Origin: Anabaena cylindrica PCC 7122
GTDB taxonomy: Bacteria; Cyanobacteriota; Cyanobacteriia; Cyanobacteriales; Nostocaceae
Direction: 5' to 3'
DNA length: 64,000 nt
NCBI RefSeq assembly: GCF_000317695.1
Contig: NC_019771.1
Coordinates: 186,001 to 250,000 of the forward strand
Shown here one piece after another: positions 25,734 through 34,415 of this stretch (position 1 is the first letter of the stretch; each line of letters opens with the position of its first letter). Made by a program: the position numbers and the translations under genes. Under the pieces are notes generated by a model. That model saw nothing but the letters and a program-made list of their open reading frames with translations, made no database searches and was not told the DNA's origin.

Positions 25734-26717
25734 ATGAAACGTCGATATTTAGTTAGTGCATTGAGCGTAACCGCTCTTTTGACTAGCAGTATATGGACTA
25801 GTGCCTATGCTGTCAAATTTACTCCCCCTGCCACCAATAGCGCTCCTAGCCAAGCAACAGGAGGAGCTTCCAGAGGTAATTTATTTACTCCCCCGGCTAG
25901 AAATAGCGCTCCTAGCCAAGCAACAGGAGGAGCTTCCAGGGGCAATTTATTTACCCCTGCTCAAGGTAATAGCGCTCCCAAACAGGCAAGCGGTGGGGCT
26001 TCCAGAGGCAATTTATTTACCCCTGCTAAAGGTAACAGCACTCCCCAACAGGCAAGTGGTGGGGCTTCCAGAGGCAATTTATTTACCCCTGCTAAAGGTA
26101 ACAGCGCTCCCCAACAGGCAAATGGTGGCGCTTCTCGCGTTGGTATTTACTACTTGAATCCTTCGACTGCTGGAGCATCTGGTTCAGCAGCCTTAATTGC
26201 GCTTCTGCCTCAAAGCTTCTATGGCACAACAGTGTCAGAACGCCCTACGATTATGGTGCATCTACCTGCTTCTAATGCGGAAGAAGCTGTATTCAGCCTG
26301 AAGGATGAATCTGGTAATATGCATTACACCACAACTATCCCAGTTGCTAAAAAAGTTGGTGTAGTTGCCTTTAAATTGCCTGCGAATGCGCCCAATTTAG
26401 CTGTTGGTAAGAAGTACCAATGGTTCCTAGCCCTGAAGGTAAACGGGCAACTTAGCCCTAGTACACCTTACGTTGATGGATGGATTCAGCGCATCTATCC
26501 TAGTGCTGATGTGGCAACGGCAATGCAACAAAAAGATGCTCTGAAACAGGCGACTGCTTTTGGTGCAAATGGAGTGTGGTATGACTGTTTAGCGACACTA
26601 GCTACCTTACAAGCTGCCCAGCCCAATAACCCAAGCATAACCAAACAATGGGAAGAACTTCTTTCTTCGGTGAACTTGAAGGAAATTGTAAAAGCTCCAT
26701 TAGTATCTGTCAACTAG
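25734..26717 (+). CDS. Secreted DUF928 family protein with N-terminal 22-residue repeats
   Basis: 327 residues. A signal peptide (residues 1-26, ending TSAYA) is followed at once by five 22-residue tandem repeats (27-136) of the form NLFTPAKGNSAPxQAxGGAS plus two more residues. The DUF928 domain follows (about 137-327): ALIALLPQSFYGTTVSERPTIMVHLP-type opening, YQWFLALKVNG, and a helical end (WYDCLATLATL...WEELLSSVNL). The other DUF928 gene (9830) lacks these repeats. The repeats look disordered, as a spacer or cell-wall-spanning linker would be. A good ribosome site (acggag) precedes the ATG. It follows CHAT-TPR by 110 bases. Function is unknown. Confidence 0.83.
   Translation: MKRRYLVSALSVTALLTSSIWTSAYAVKFTPPATNSAPSQATGGASRGNLFTPPARNSAPSQATGGASRGNLFTPAQGNSAPKQASGGASRGNLFTPAKGNSTPQQASGGASRGNLFTPAKGNSAPQQANGGASRVGIYYLNPSTAGASGSAALIALLPQSFYGTTVSERPTIMVHLPASNAEEAVFSLKDESGNMHYTTTIPVAKKVGVVAFKLPANAPNLAVGKKYQWFLALKVNGQLSPSTPYVDGWIQRIYPSADVATAMQQKDALKQATAFGANGVWYDCLATLATLQAAQPNNPSITKQWEELLSSVNLKEIVKAPLVSVN
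25812..26141 (+). repeat. Five 66-base tandem repeats in the DUF928 gene
   Basis: Exactly five units of 66 bases in frame. The last three are most alike, which points to recent duplication. There are no spacers, so it is not a CRISPR. Confidence 0.9.
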
Positions 26718-26730
26718 AAAATTAGATTAA

Positions 26731-26795
26731 TTTCAATACGGTTCAGTTCAAACCAATATGTTGCCTCAATTGGCCTTGACTGAACTGTATTGAAA
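26731..26795. terminator. 65-base hairpin between DUF928 and the CHASE2 kinase
   Basis: Arms tttcaatacggttcagt (26731-26747) and actgaactgtattgaaa (26779-26795) pair with one G-T mismatch, and an inner ccaat/attgg stem sits in the loop. On the plus strand ctagtttt follows. It could terminate or attenuate transcription after DUF928, or be a small palindromic repeat element. Confidence 0.55.
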
Positions 26796-26967
26796 CTAGT
26801 TTTAAACAGGTATTGTGGGAAAATGCCTTAGCAACGCTATAAAATTTCACACTCATCAAAGTCGTGTGATTCATGCTTCCAAATATCTCCTGATAATTTC
26901 TCCACAGGAGATGAGAGCATCTACTACGACAGCTATCATCAATATTCGTACAGCGTGTAGCGTAATT

Positions 26968-29748
26968 ATGTGGCGCAAATTCCAAACTTTCATCCAAAAC
27001 ACTCGCAGCGTTTTGATTATTACTCCTAGTATTGCCCTGACAGTGATGATCGGGCAATCCTTGGGAATTTTCAATTTACCTGAGTGGAAACTTCGCGATG
27101 AATGGATGCGCCTAGCCCCCTCGGAAAACATGGCTGATGAGATAGTAATCATCACAATAGATGAAGGCGATATTAAATCTGTAGGTAAATGGCCTGTTCC
27201 AGATTGGGCGCTGGCAGAATTACTCGCAAAAATCCGGTCGCAACAACCCCGTGCGATTGGGTTGGATTTGTATCGAGATTTGCCAGAGGGAAGAGGATAT
27301 GAGCAACTAGTGCAAATTTTTCGGACTACTCCCAATTTGATTGGAGTGGAAAAAATCATTGGTGAGCGTGTCAACCCCCCACCAGAACTAAAAAAAAATG
27401 ACCAAGTGGGATTAGCTGATTCGGTTCTAGATAGCGATCGCCATGTGCGTCGCGCCCTCCTCACAGCTAAAGATGAACAAGATGATGGCAAAATCAAAGC
27501 TGGACTAGGAACCCTTGTCGCCCTCAAGTATCTGGAAGTTGAAAAGATCACCTTAGAATCAATTGACGAAAAGCAGCAGAAGTTTCAATTGGGTAAGGCA
27601 ATTTATGAACCACTTAGTAACCAAGAAGCAGGTTATGGTGATGCCGATATCGGGGGTTATCAAATCCTGCTCAAATGGCATGGTTCAGAAACAGCATTTC
27701 GGACAGTTGCCATGCGTGATGTGTTAGCCGGAAAAATTCCAGCCAACTTGATGCGCGATCGCATGGTGTTTATTGGATCAACTGCCACTAGCACCAATGA
27801 TTTCTTTAGCACGCCCTTTAGTTCAACTTTGATTTCTGCCCAAAAACCCACTCCTGGTGTTGTTGTTCACGCTAATATTGCTCTCCAACTAGTACGAGGG
27901 GCAAAAACAGGAACAACCACCCTCCACGGTGTCACTGGTAATATTTTCTTATTATGGATTATTTTGTGGACTGTAATTGGTTCTACAGGTAGTTGGTGGT
28001 TAGCTAGTGCGCGTACAGGAAAATGGATTCCAGGGGGTAAAATTCTGTGGGCAACTGTAGTTATCAGCACAACATTGATGGTAAGTGGTTACGGAATATT
28101 TTTACTCGGACTGCTAATTCCAGTCACACCTACCTTAGCGGCATTCATCGGCAGCGTAGTTGCAACAACCAATGCCTATAAACAGCAAAAGTTAGAACAA
28201 GCAAATCACCAACTAGAAATTGCTAATACTCAGTTATTAGATTATTCCAAAACCTTAGAAACGAAAGTCGAAGAACGAACTCACGAACTTTTGGAAGCAA
28301 AGCAAGCTGCTGATGCCGCTAACCATGCCAAAAGTGAGTTTTTGGCCAATATGAGCCATGAGCTACGCACCCCACTCAATGGTATTTTAGGTTTTGCCCA
28401 GGTATTAGCCCAATCTTCCAACTTAACTAAGGAAAACCTCGACGGAGTCAACATTATTCACCAATGTGGTTCGCATCTGTTGATGTTAATTAATGATATT
28501 CTCGATTTGTCGAAGATTGAAGCTCGCAAACTCGAATTAATGACCAATAGCCTAGATTTGTCAAGTTTTCTACATGGAATCACAGAAATTTGTGGGATTC
28601 GAGCCGAGCAAAAAGGAATTAGCTTTAATATTTTAATTAGCGATCGCTTACCATCTACCATTGAAACCGATGAAAAGCGATTGCGACAAGTATTAATAAA
28701 CTTGCTGGGTAATGCCATTAAATTTACAGATAGCGGTAGTGTCACCTTTAAAGTCGAGCTACTAGAAACCAACCTTGAATCTACTCAATCCCCAACTGCA
28801 AAAATTCGCTTTCAAATAGAAGATACAGGAGTCGGGATGTCACCTGACCAGCTCGAAAAAATCTTTTTGCCTTTTGAGCAAGTAGGTGATGTAGCACAGC
28901 GTTCGGAAGGTACTGGTTTGGGATTGACCATCAGCCAAAAAATTGCCCGATTGATTGGTAGCCAAATTCAAGTACAAAGCAGTCCAGGTGAAGGAAGTAT
29001 TTTTTGGCTAGATACAACAGTTCCAGTATCCCTGGAACAGGATTGGCATTTAAGCAGAAACACATCAAACTACGAAAAAATTATTGGCATTCAAGGTAAA
29101 GCACCTCAAATTCTCATTATTGATGATGATACAAACCATCGTTTAATCTTAACCAGCCTGCTACAAGAAATTGGCTGTCACATTCTAGAAGCCAGTGACG
29201 GAAAACAAGGTTTGCAATTAGTTAGCCAAAATCAACCTGATATGATTTTGCTGGATTTAGCCATGCCTAACATGAATGGCTTTGAGTTCATGGTTAATCT
29301 GCAAGAAAATCTGCCCACCCATAATATTCCTATTATTGTTTCCAGTGCTAACGTCTTTGAATCAAGTCGCCAGCAAAGTTTACAGGCAGGTGCAGCCGCA
29401 TTTATACCGAAACCCCTCCAGAGAGATCAACTGCTTAATGCCTTGCAATCGCTGCTAAAAGTTGATTGGATGTATGCAGAATCTAGCAAGCAATCTCTAC
29501 AGAAAACACAACAGACTCCTCTCAATGGTGAATTAATATTGCCATCTCAAGAGGTTTTGCAACAACTGTATCACTTAGCAATGATGGGCGATATATCGGG
29601 AATAGAAGAAACATTAAAAACTCAAGTAGATCAAAACAACCAACTAGTTTCCTTTGCCACTGAGTTAACTAAACTTACTGACAGCTTTCAAACTGCAAAA
29701 ATCCGTAAATTAATTAAATCTTTTGTAGCTGAGGAAACAGTAAAATGA
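26968..29748 (+). CDS. CHASE2 hybrid sensor histidine kinase with receiver domain
   Basis: I chose the ATG at 26968 (926 residues); the frame is open back to a GTG at 26815, with another ATG at 26911 whose ribosome site is too close. Order: membrane segment (about 13-33), CHASE2 extracytoplasmic sensor (35-305: VIITIDEGDI, RAIGLDLYRDLP, RMVFIGSTATSTNDFF), three membrane helices (about 312-390), coiled coil, HisKA with His464 (MSHELRTPLNG), HATPase (NLLGNAIKFTDSG, DTGVGM, GTGLGLTIS), REC with Asp763 (ILLDLAMP), and a C-terminal helical tail. It autophosphorylates on His and passes phosphate to its own REC. It overlaps the next kinase gene by 4 bases. The CHASE2 domain links it to the CHAT-CHASE2 protein on the other side of the island. 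Confidence 0.92.
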   Translation: MWRKFQTFIQNTRSVLIITPSIALTVMIGQSLGIFNLPEWKLRDEWMRLAPSENMADEIVIITIDEGDIKSVGKWPVPDWALAELLAKIRSQQPRAIGLDLYRDLPEGRGYEQLVQIFRTTPNLIGVEKIIGERVNPPPELKKNDQVGLADSVLDSDRHVRRALLTAKDEQDDGKIKAGLGTLVALKYLEVEKITLESIDEKQQKFQLGKAIYEPLSNQEAGYGDADIGGYQILLKWHGSETAFRTVAMRDVLAGKIPANLMRDRMVFIGSTATSTNDFFSTPFSSTLISAQKPTPGVVVHANIALQLVRGAKTGTTTLHGVTGNIFLLWIILWTVIGSTGSWWLASARTGKWIPGGKILWATVVISTTLMVSGYGIFLLGLLIPVTPTLAAFIGSVVATTNAYKQQKLEQANHQLEIANTQLLDYSKTLETKVEERTHELLEAKQAADAANHAKSEFLANMSHELRTPLNGILGFAQVLAQSSNLTKENLDGVNIIHQCGSHLLMLINDILDLSKIEARKLELMTNSLDLSSFLHGITEICGIRAEQKGISFNILISDRLPSTIETDEKRLRQVLINLLGNAIKFTDSGSVTFKVELLETNLESTQSPTAKIRFQIEDTGVGMSPDQLEKIFLPFEQVGDVAQRSEGTGLGLTISQKIARLIGSQIQVQSSPGEGSIFWLDTTVPVSLEQDWHLSRNTSNYEKIIGIQGKAPQILIIDDDTNHRLILTSLLQEIGCHILEASDGKQGLQLVSQNQPDMILLDLAMPNMNGFEFMVNLQENLPTHNIPIIVSSANVFESSRQQSLQAGAAAFIPKPLQRDQLLNALQSLLKVDWMYAESSKQSLQKTQQTPLNGELILPSQEVLQQLYHLAMMGDISGIEETLKTQVDQNNQLVSFATELTKLTDSFQTAKIRKLIKSFVAEETVK

Positions 29749-31046
29749 GTGATAATCTTCTCTCCAAACCAATGTATATTCTTTTAGTAGATGATAATGC
29801 GAATAATCTCAAAGTACTATCAGAAGCAATTCAGGGATATGGCTGGAAAGCACTGATGGCAAATGATGGAGAGTCAGCAATCGAACAAGCGGAATATGCT
29901 CACCCGGATTTAATTATTCTCGATGTCATGATGCCTGGAATTGATGGCTTTGAAACTTGCCGAAGATTAAAAGCTAATTCGATTACTCAGAATATTCCAA
30001 TTATTTTTATGACAGCATTGTCTGATGCTACAGATAAAGTCAAAGGATTAGAAATTGGGGCAGTTGATTATGTTACCAAACCATTTCAACAAGCAGAAGT
30101 TATTGCCCGCTTAAAACTACACCTGAAACTATCCCATCTGACTCGGACATTAGAACAACAGGTAGAGGAACGTACTGCTGAATTGACCAAATCTCTACAG
30201 CAGCTACAAAATACCCAATTGCAAATGATTCAAAGTGAAAAAATGTCTGCATTGGGTAATTTGGTTGCCGGGATAGCTCACGAAATGAATAATCCCCTGG
30301 GTTTTATTTCCGCAACCCTCAAACAAGCAAAATCAAATGTTAGCGATATTATCGAACACTTAAAGCTTTATCAAGAAAGCTTACCAAATCCCAGCCAAGA
30401 AATTATCAACCATGCCGAAGATATAGATTTGGATTATTGCACAGAAGACATATCCAAAATGATTGACTCAATGATAGTAGCTTGCGATCGCATTGAAAAT
30501 ATTAGTAATAGCTTAAGAACTTTCTCTAGGGCAGATCGAGACTATAAACAACCTTTTAATTTGCATGAAGGTATCGACAGCACAATTTTAATTCTCAAGC
30601 ACCGTCTCAAAGCCAACGAAAAACGTCCGGCCATAGAGGTGTTTACAGAATACGGCAAAATACCTAAAATTGAGTGCTTTCCTGGTCAATTAAATCAAGT
30701 ATTTATGAATATTTTGGCCAATGCCATTGATGCTTTAGAAGAAGCAAATAGCAAGCGAACTCTTGAAGATATTAAGGCAAGGCACAACAAAATTATAGTT
30801 AAAACTTCAGTAGAAGATAACCAAGTAAAAATATCAATTACTGATAATGCTCAGGGAATGACTGAAGAAGTCAAAGAAAAAATATTTGACCATTTATTTA
30901 CTACAAAAAGTATTGGTAAAGGCACAGGTTTAGGTTTGGCGATTGCTCAATCGATTGTGGTAGAAAAACATAACGGTTCAGTGGTTGTGAATTCTAAACT
31001 TGATGAGGGAACTGAATTTGTGATTACCTTGCCAATTATTACTTAG
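29745..31046 (+). CDS. Response regulator-histidine kinase (REC-HisKA-HATPase)
   Basis: 433 residues, no membrane segment, so cytoplasmic. N-terminal REC with phospho-acceptor Asp60 (LIILDVMMPG) and switch Lys in YVTKPF; a short coiled coil (LEQQVEERTAELTKSLQQL); HisKA with His179 (GIAHEMNNPLG); HATPase with NILANAIDAL, ITDNAQGM and GKGTGLGLAIAQ. Start ATG overlaps the previous stop (ATGA), so it is translationally coupled to the CHASE2 kinase, from which it probably receives phosphate. No output regulator with a DNA-binding domain is adjacent, so the final target is unknown. Confidence 0.92.
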   Translation: MSDNLLSKPMYILLVDDNANNLKVLSEAIQGYGWKALMANDGESAIEQAEYAHPDLIILDVMMPGIDGFETCRRLKANSITQNIPIIFMTALSDATDKVKGLEIGAVDYVTKPFQQAEVIARLKLHLKLSHLTRTLEQQVEERTAELTKSLQQLQNTQLQMIQSEKMSALGNLVAGIAHEMNNPLGFISATLKQAKSNVSDIIEHLKLYQESLPNPSQEIINHAEDIDLDYCTEDISKMIDSMIVACDRIENISNSLRTFSRADRDYKQPFNLHEGIDSTILILKHRLKANEKRPAIEVFTEYGKIPKIECFPGQLNQVFMNILANAIDALEEANSKRTLEDIKARHNKIIVKTSVEDNQVKISITDNAQGMTEEVKEKIFDHLFTTKSIGKGTGLGLAIAQSIVVEKHNGSVVVNSKLDEGTEFVITLPIIT

Positions 31047-31482
31047 ACTCAAAATTGGCTTGCTTGAAACTGTAATTGTCGATATGAGTGAAGTTTCATT
31101 AACTTAAAAAAATGCAAAAAATAGTTTTTCTCCCCTTTTTTGATTAGCTGTATTTACTGGATAAGTTGTATCATTATTTAGGTTTAGTAAATTTTATGCA
31201 ATTACTCTAACAATAGAGGTTCTAACAGTATTTAGTTATGAATAGTTAGTTATGGCAATTCCCAATCTCATGAAATACATCCCACCCGCGCTATCGCGCA
31301 CCCTCCCCTTGGTAAGGAGAGAGTTGGGGAGGGGTAATTTTGTATATCACGCTTAGTGGGAAACGCTATATTCCTTAATTTGTGCATTAATTAAAATTAA
31401 ATACTATACTTATAATCTGCCAGTACACTGATTTTGAAATCATCAATATTTATTAATTTATTTATTAATTTAAAACCCAAAG
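31047..31482. other. Non-coding stretch with a MITE-like repeat
   Basis: After the kinase gene there is a weak gaaact/agtttc inverted pair near 31065-31105, then AT-rich DNA, then the repeat element at 31252-31370, then more AT-rich DNA. No gene or RNA is recognised. Confidence 0.5.
31252..31370 (-). mobile_element. MITE-like repeat, copy 1
   Basis: On the minus strand it begins tatagcgtttccca, as does the copy at 41413-41519. The centre is C/G-rich (ccctcccc...ggggagggg) and includes cgcgctatcgcgc. It is about 119 bases with no coding capacity. Confidence 0.6.
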
Positions 31483-31692
31483 GTGAAAGCAGATTTAAAT
31501 GTTGTAATTTGGAATGCTATATTAACTCCTGATGAAACTTCTATTGGGGTGAGAGGCGGAATTGTGGCTTTATCGGCACCAGAAGCAGAGTTTGCGGAAA
31601 TTATCCTCAAAGCACAGGCTTTCATTGAGGCTTTGTTAATTACTGTTCATGGTGAGTTTAACCCAAATTCATACTACATTTCGGTTCAATAA
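31483..31692 (+). CDS. Small hypothetical protein or gene remnant
   Basis: A 69-residue frame from a GTG with a purine run (cccaaagg) directly in front. The product (VVIWNAILTPDE, GVRGGIVALSAPEAEFAE, AQAFIEALLITVHGEF) looks like a real globular protein in composition, but I do not recognise the family. It may be a fragment of a longer protein. No membrane segment or signal peptide. Confidence 0.4.
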   Translation: MKADLNVVIWNAILTPDETSIGVRGGIVALSAPEAEFAEIILKAQAFIEALLITVHGEFNPNSYYISVQ

Positions 31693-31696
31693 CTTA

Positions 31697-31729
31697 ATTA
31701 CGAATTACGAATTACGAATTACGAATTAA
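31697..31729. repeat. Short tandem repeat acgaatta
   Basis: Four tandem copies of an 8-base unit (attacgaa in rotation) lie between two small convergent frames. Confidence 0.8.
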
Positions 31730-31983
31730 TTGCTGCTGTTCAAGTCCCATTTATTTGTTTCAACAATGCGATGATTAAAAAATATTTTCCGGTAAGTCCA
31801 ATGAGTTGTCAAAAAAATCAAACTTCCTAAGCTGAGAATCAGGATACTAACTATTGTCCCGTAGGTGTGAGAATGCCATAAAAGCCGCTGTAGTTGCAAT
31901 TTACTACGTTTCCACAGACGGAATAAATTGACTTTTTGGAAATTGTGAACATTGCTTGGTGTGTTCTGCTGGGTGATCGCCAT
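31726..31983 (-). CDS. Small single-span membrane protein, hypothetical
   Basis: 85 residues. One clear hydrophobic segment (about residues 43-59, TIVSILILSLGSLIFLT) with basic residues on both sides; the N-terminal part is rich in Lys, Arg and Gln. I do not recognise the family. It is divergent from eda. Codon use looks normal for the window, but its short length and lack of motifs keep confidence moderate. Confidence 0.5.
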   Translation of the reverse strand: MAITQQNTPSNVHNFQKVNLFRLWKRSKLQLQRLLWHSHTYGTIVSILILSLGSLIFLTTHWTYRKIFFNHRIVETNKWDLNSSN

Positions 31984-32136
31984 TTTTTAATCTACTGTAA
32001 TCCGATAAAGTTTAAGATGTATTAATCAAGTATGGCATAGTTGAATTTAATAGGCAAGCTTGAATCTAAATTGCTGTTCCTATGTCACCCTTGTAGAGGG
32101 GGTTTTAGCACCTCTTGGTTACAAGTCACGGTGAAA

Positions 32137-32769
32137 ATGTCGAATCAAGTTTGGTTATCACAGTTACAGGAGCATCGAGCGATCGCAGTGATTCGCGCTC
32201 CTAAAATGGATTTGGGTGCAAAAATGGCTGCTTCTGTAGCTGCTGGGGGAATGCGGCTAATCGAAATTACCTGGAATAGCGATCGCGCTGCTGATTTAAT
32301 TTCTCTACTCCGCACCGAATTACCCGGTTGTATGATTGGGACAGGGACGCTGTTTAATGTCCAGCAGTTGCAAGATGCGATCGCATCTGGGGCGCAATTC
32401 CTCTTCAGTCCCCATACTGACCCAGAAATGATCAAAGCCGCAATCGCTAAAAATATACCGATTATTCCTGGCGCACTTACACCCACAGAAATTGTTACTG
32501 CTTGGAGTCAGGGCGCAAGTTGTGTCAAAGTATTCCCAGTACAAGCAGTGGGAGGAACCAGCTATATTCAAAGTTTACAAGCACCTCTTGGGCATATTCC
32601 CTTAATTCCTACCGGTGGTGTCACGTTAGCAAATGCTAAAGATTTCTTACAAGTTGGAGCAGTAGCTGTAGGCTTAAGTGGCGAATTATTCCCTAAAAAA
32701 TGGGTATTAGAGGCAAATTGGAGTGCGATCGCTCTTCAAGCCAAAAAGCTCATACGGAGGTTAAATTAG
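32137..32769 (+). CDS. eda: 2-dehydro-3-deoxy-phosphogluconate (KDPG) aldolase
   Basis: 210 residues from the ATG at 32137; the frame is open further up to a TTG at 32041, but those residues do not look like the family. KDPG aldolase splits KDPG into pyruvate and glyceraldehyde-3-phosphate in the Entner-Doudoroff pathway, in the cytoplasm. Seen: VIRAP at the N-terminus, Glu43 in LIEITWNS, GTGTL, FSPHTDP, PGALTPTEI, the Schiff-base Lys131 in CVKVFPVQAVGG, and PTGGV for phosphate binding. It is an ordinary (beta/alpha)8 enzyme of normal length. No edd gene is in the window. Confidence 0.92.
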   Translation: MSNQVWLSQLQEHRAIAVIRAPKMDLGAKMAASVAAGGMRLIEITWNSDRAADLISLLRTELPGCMIGTGTLFNVQQLQDAIASGAQFLFSPHTDPEMIKAAIAKNIPIIPGALTPTEIVTAWSQGASCVKVFPVQAVGGTSYIQSLQAPLGHIPLIPTGGVTLANAKDFLQVGAVAVGLSGELFPKKWVLEANWSAIALQAKKLIRRLN

Positions 32770-32833
32770 TAATTAAGTGACAGGGAACAGGAGCAACTTT
32801 ACCAATTACCCGTTACCAATTACGAATTAGTGA

Positions 32834-33364
32834 ATGAGGAGTGTGTTTACCATGAAGAACCTTATTTATCCTGACTGGATGCGTCCTTTAAAAATATTAC
32901 TTGCAGGTGCATTCGTCTCTGCTAGTATTTTGACTCCCGTATCGGGTCAAGTTTGGGCAAATTCCCATAATAATAAAATTGCTACAGCTATTGAAACACT
33001 AAAACAATCTGATCAACGCTGGATTCAAATTGACCTCTCAAAGCAAAATTTAATTGCTTGGGAAGGTAGCAAACCCGTGTATGCAATCACCATTTCTTCG
33101 GGGAAACGATCTACACCCACTCGCGTTGGAACTTTTAAAATTCAAACCAAGTTAAAAAAAACGCGGATGCAAGGTAGAGGGTATAACGTTCCCAATGTTC
33201 CCCACACCATGTATTATCAAGGCGGTTATGCCATTCACGGGGCATATTGGCACAACAGATTTGGTACACCCGTCAGTCATGGCTGTGTAAATCTTGCACC
33301 CAATCATGCTAAATGGGTATTTGAGTGGGCTGATGTGGGGACACCAGTCGTTATTAAGAAATAG
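32834..33364 (+). CDS. L,D-transpeptidase (YkuD family), copy 1
   Basis: 176 residues. An N-terminal hydrophobic signal region (ILLAGAFVSASILTPVSGQVWA) is followed by a YkuD catalytic domain: IQIDLSKQNLIAWEG, GKRSTPTRVGTF, the HGAYWHNRFGTP segment and the SHGCVNL active site with Cys151. The enzyme forms or edits peptidoglycan cross-links in the periplasm, or anchors proteins to the wall. Start: ATG 32834; Met7 at 32852 is possible. It is 53% or so identical by eye to the next gene (many shared blocks), hence a tandem duplicate. Short tandem repeats precede it. Confidence 0.9.
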   Translation: MRSVFTMKNLIYPDWMRPLKILLAGAFVSASILTPVSGQVWANSHNNKIATAIETLKQSDQRWIQIDLSKQNLIAWEGSKPVYAITISSGKRSTPTRVGTFKIQTKLKKTRMQGRGYNVPNVPHTMYYQGGYAIHGAYWHNRFGTPVSHGCVNLAPNHAKWVFEWADVGTPVVIKK

Positions 33365-33365
33365 A

Positions 33366-33396
33366 CAATTGGGGATTGGGAATTGGGATTGGTGAT
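33366..33396. repeat. Short tandem repeat between the L,D-transpeptidases
   Basis: Repeated gggattgg / gggaattgg heptamer-like units. The remainder of the 219-base gap shows no gene. Confidence 0.6.
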
Positions 33397-33583
33397 TCTC
33401 CTCCTACTCAGTCTCTAAATCACAGGAAATCAGAACAATTAAACAGTTCTTTGTGACCCAGGATAGGTAAAATGGAAAAGGGGAGGAAACATGATGGAAA
33501 ATCTCTGTTTCCTTGAATTTGGCGTAAATCCTGATAAATCCTGCACGAACTGATAACAGTAAATCTTAAAAGGTAATTGGATT

Positions 33584-34117
33584 ATGCCCAGCTGGATTCG
33601 CAGTGCTTTAATACGTTCCTCTGGAACTTTTTGTACAGGTTTAGTGTTGATGTTGGTGACTTTGTTCTCTTGGTCTTCACCAACCAGTGACCCCAAAATG
33701 ACAGCGGCTAATGCAACTACAGTAAATCAAAGCACTACTGTATCTAAAACTAAGCAAATATCCCTATCTCGCCGAATTGAAATTGATTTGTCTGAACAAC
33801 GATTACGGGCATGGAATGGTAAAACTCTAGTTTATTCATTCCGAATTTCTACTGGTAAACGCCGCACCCCTACACCAGTTGGTAGGTTTCAGATTAATTC
33901 TAAATATCGTGTTAATCGGATGCGTGGTAGAGGTTACGATATTCCTGATGTTCCTTACGCTATGTATTTTCATCAAGGCTATGCTATTCATGGTGCTTAC
34001 TGGCATAACAATTTTGGTACTCCTATGAGTCATGGTTGCGTTAATTTGCCAGTTAGCCAAGCACGAAAATTATACAATTGGGCTTCCACAGGGACTGTGG
34101 TGGTTGTGCGTCGATAG
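33584..34117 (+). CDS. L,D-transpeptidase (YkuD family), copy 2
   Basis: 177 residues, tandem paralogue of the preceding gene. Signal or membrane segment near residues 8-28 (SSGTFCTGLVLMLVTLFSW), then the YkuD domain with IEIDLSEQRLRAWNG, GKRRTPTPVGRF, HGAYWHNNFGTPMSHGC and catalytic Cys152. Both copies keep the His and Cys of the active site, so both are expected to be active. The signal regions and termini differ much more than the catalytic domain. Periplasmic peptidoglycan cross-linking is the likely role. Confidence 0.9.
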   Translation: MPSWIRSALIRSSGTFCTGLVLMLVTLFSWSSPTSDPKMTAANATTVNQSTTVSKTKQISLSRRIEIDLSEQRLRAWNGKTLVYSFRISTGKRRTPTPVGRFQINSKYRVNRMRGRGYDIPDVPYAMYFHQGYAIHGAYWHNNFGTPMSHGCVNLPVSQARKLYNWASTGTVVVVRR

Positions 34118-34162
34118 ATGAGACAGAATTAGACATACGGCAAGAGTCAGGAGTACAAAAAA

Positions 34163-34194
34163 TTGTAGAGACGTTCCATGGAATGTCTCTACAA
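34163..34194. repeat. Palindromic repeat ttgtagagacgttcc
   Basis: A near-perfect 32-base palindrome (ttgtagagacgttcc at 34163-34177 and its complement with one change ending at 34194). It is a common dispersed cyanobacterial palindrome and may also end transcription from the L,D-transpeptidase gene. The rest of the roughly 300-base gap is AT-rich and otherwise empty. Confidence 0.65.
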
Positions 34195-34415
34195 GGGTTC
34201 TAGAAAATGCAATATTTAAATTCGGTTGATTATTGCAGCCATAAAATACATCTGCATTAATACTTTCTCTTACCGAATATTTACGTAAATTTACTTAGTC
34301 TGGGAGAAAGCAGTAGAAGAGAAAATATATTTTCTGTCCTCTGCTTTTATTTCGGTAATAATAGCAAATATTACTTAAAGCAGAAAATTTAACAGCAGTT
34401 GATTAAAATCCAATT

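Noticed and set aside
26871..27551. 226-residue minus-strand frame opposite the CHASE2 kinase
   Set aside because: Ser/Arg-rich antisense composition, and the plus strand carries clear CHASE2 motifs.
32041..32136. N-terminal extension of KDPG aldolase from a TTG
   Set aside because: The residues do not fit the family; the ATG at 32137 gives the normal length.
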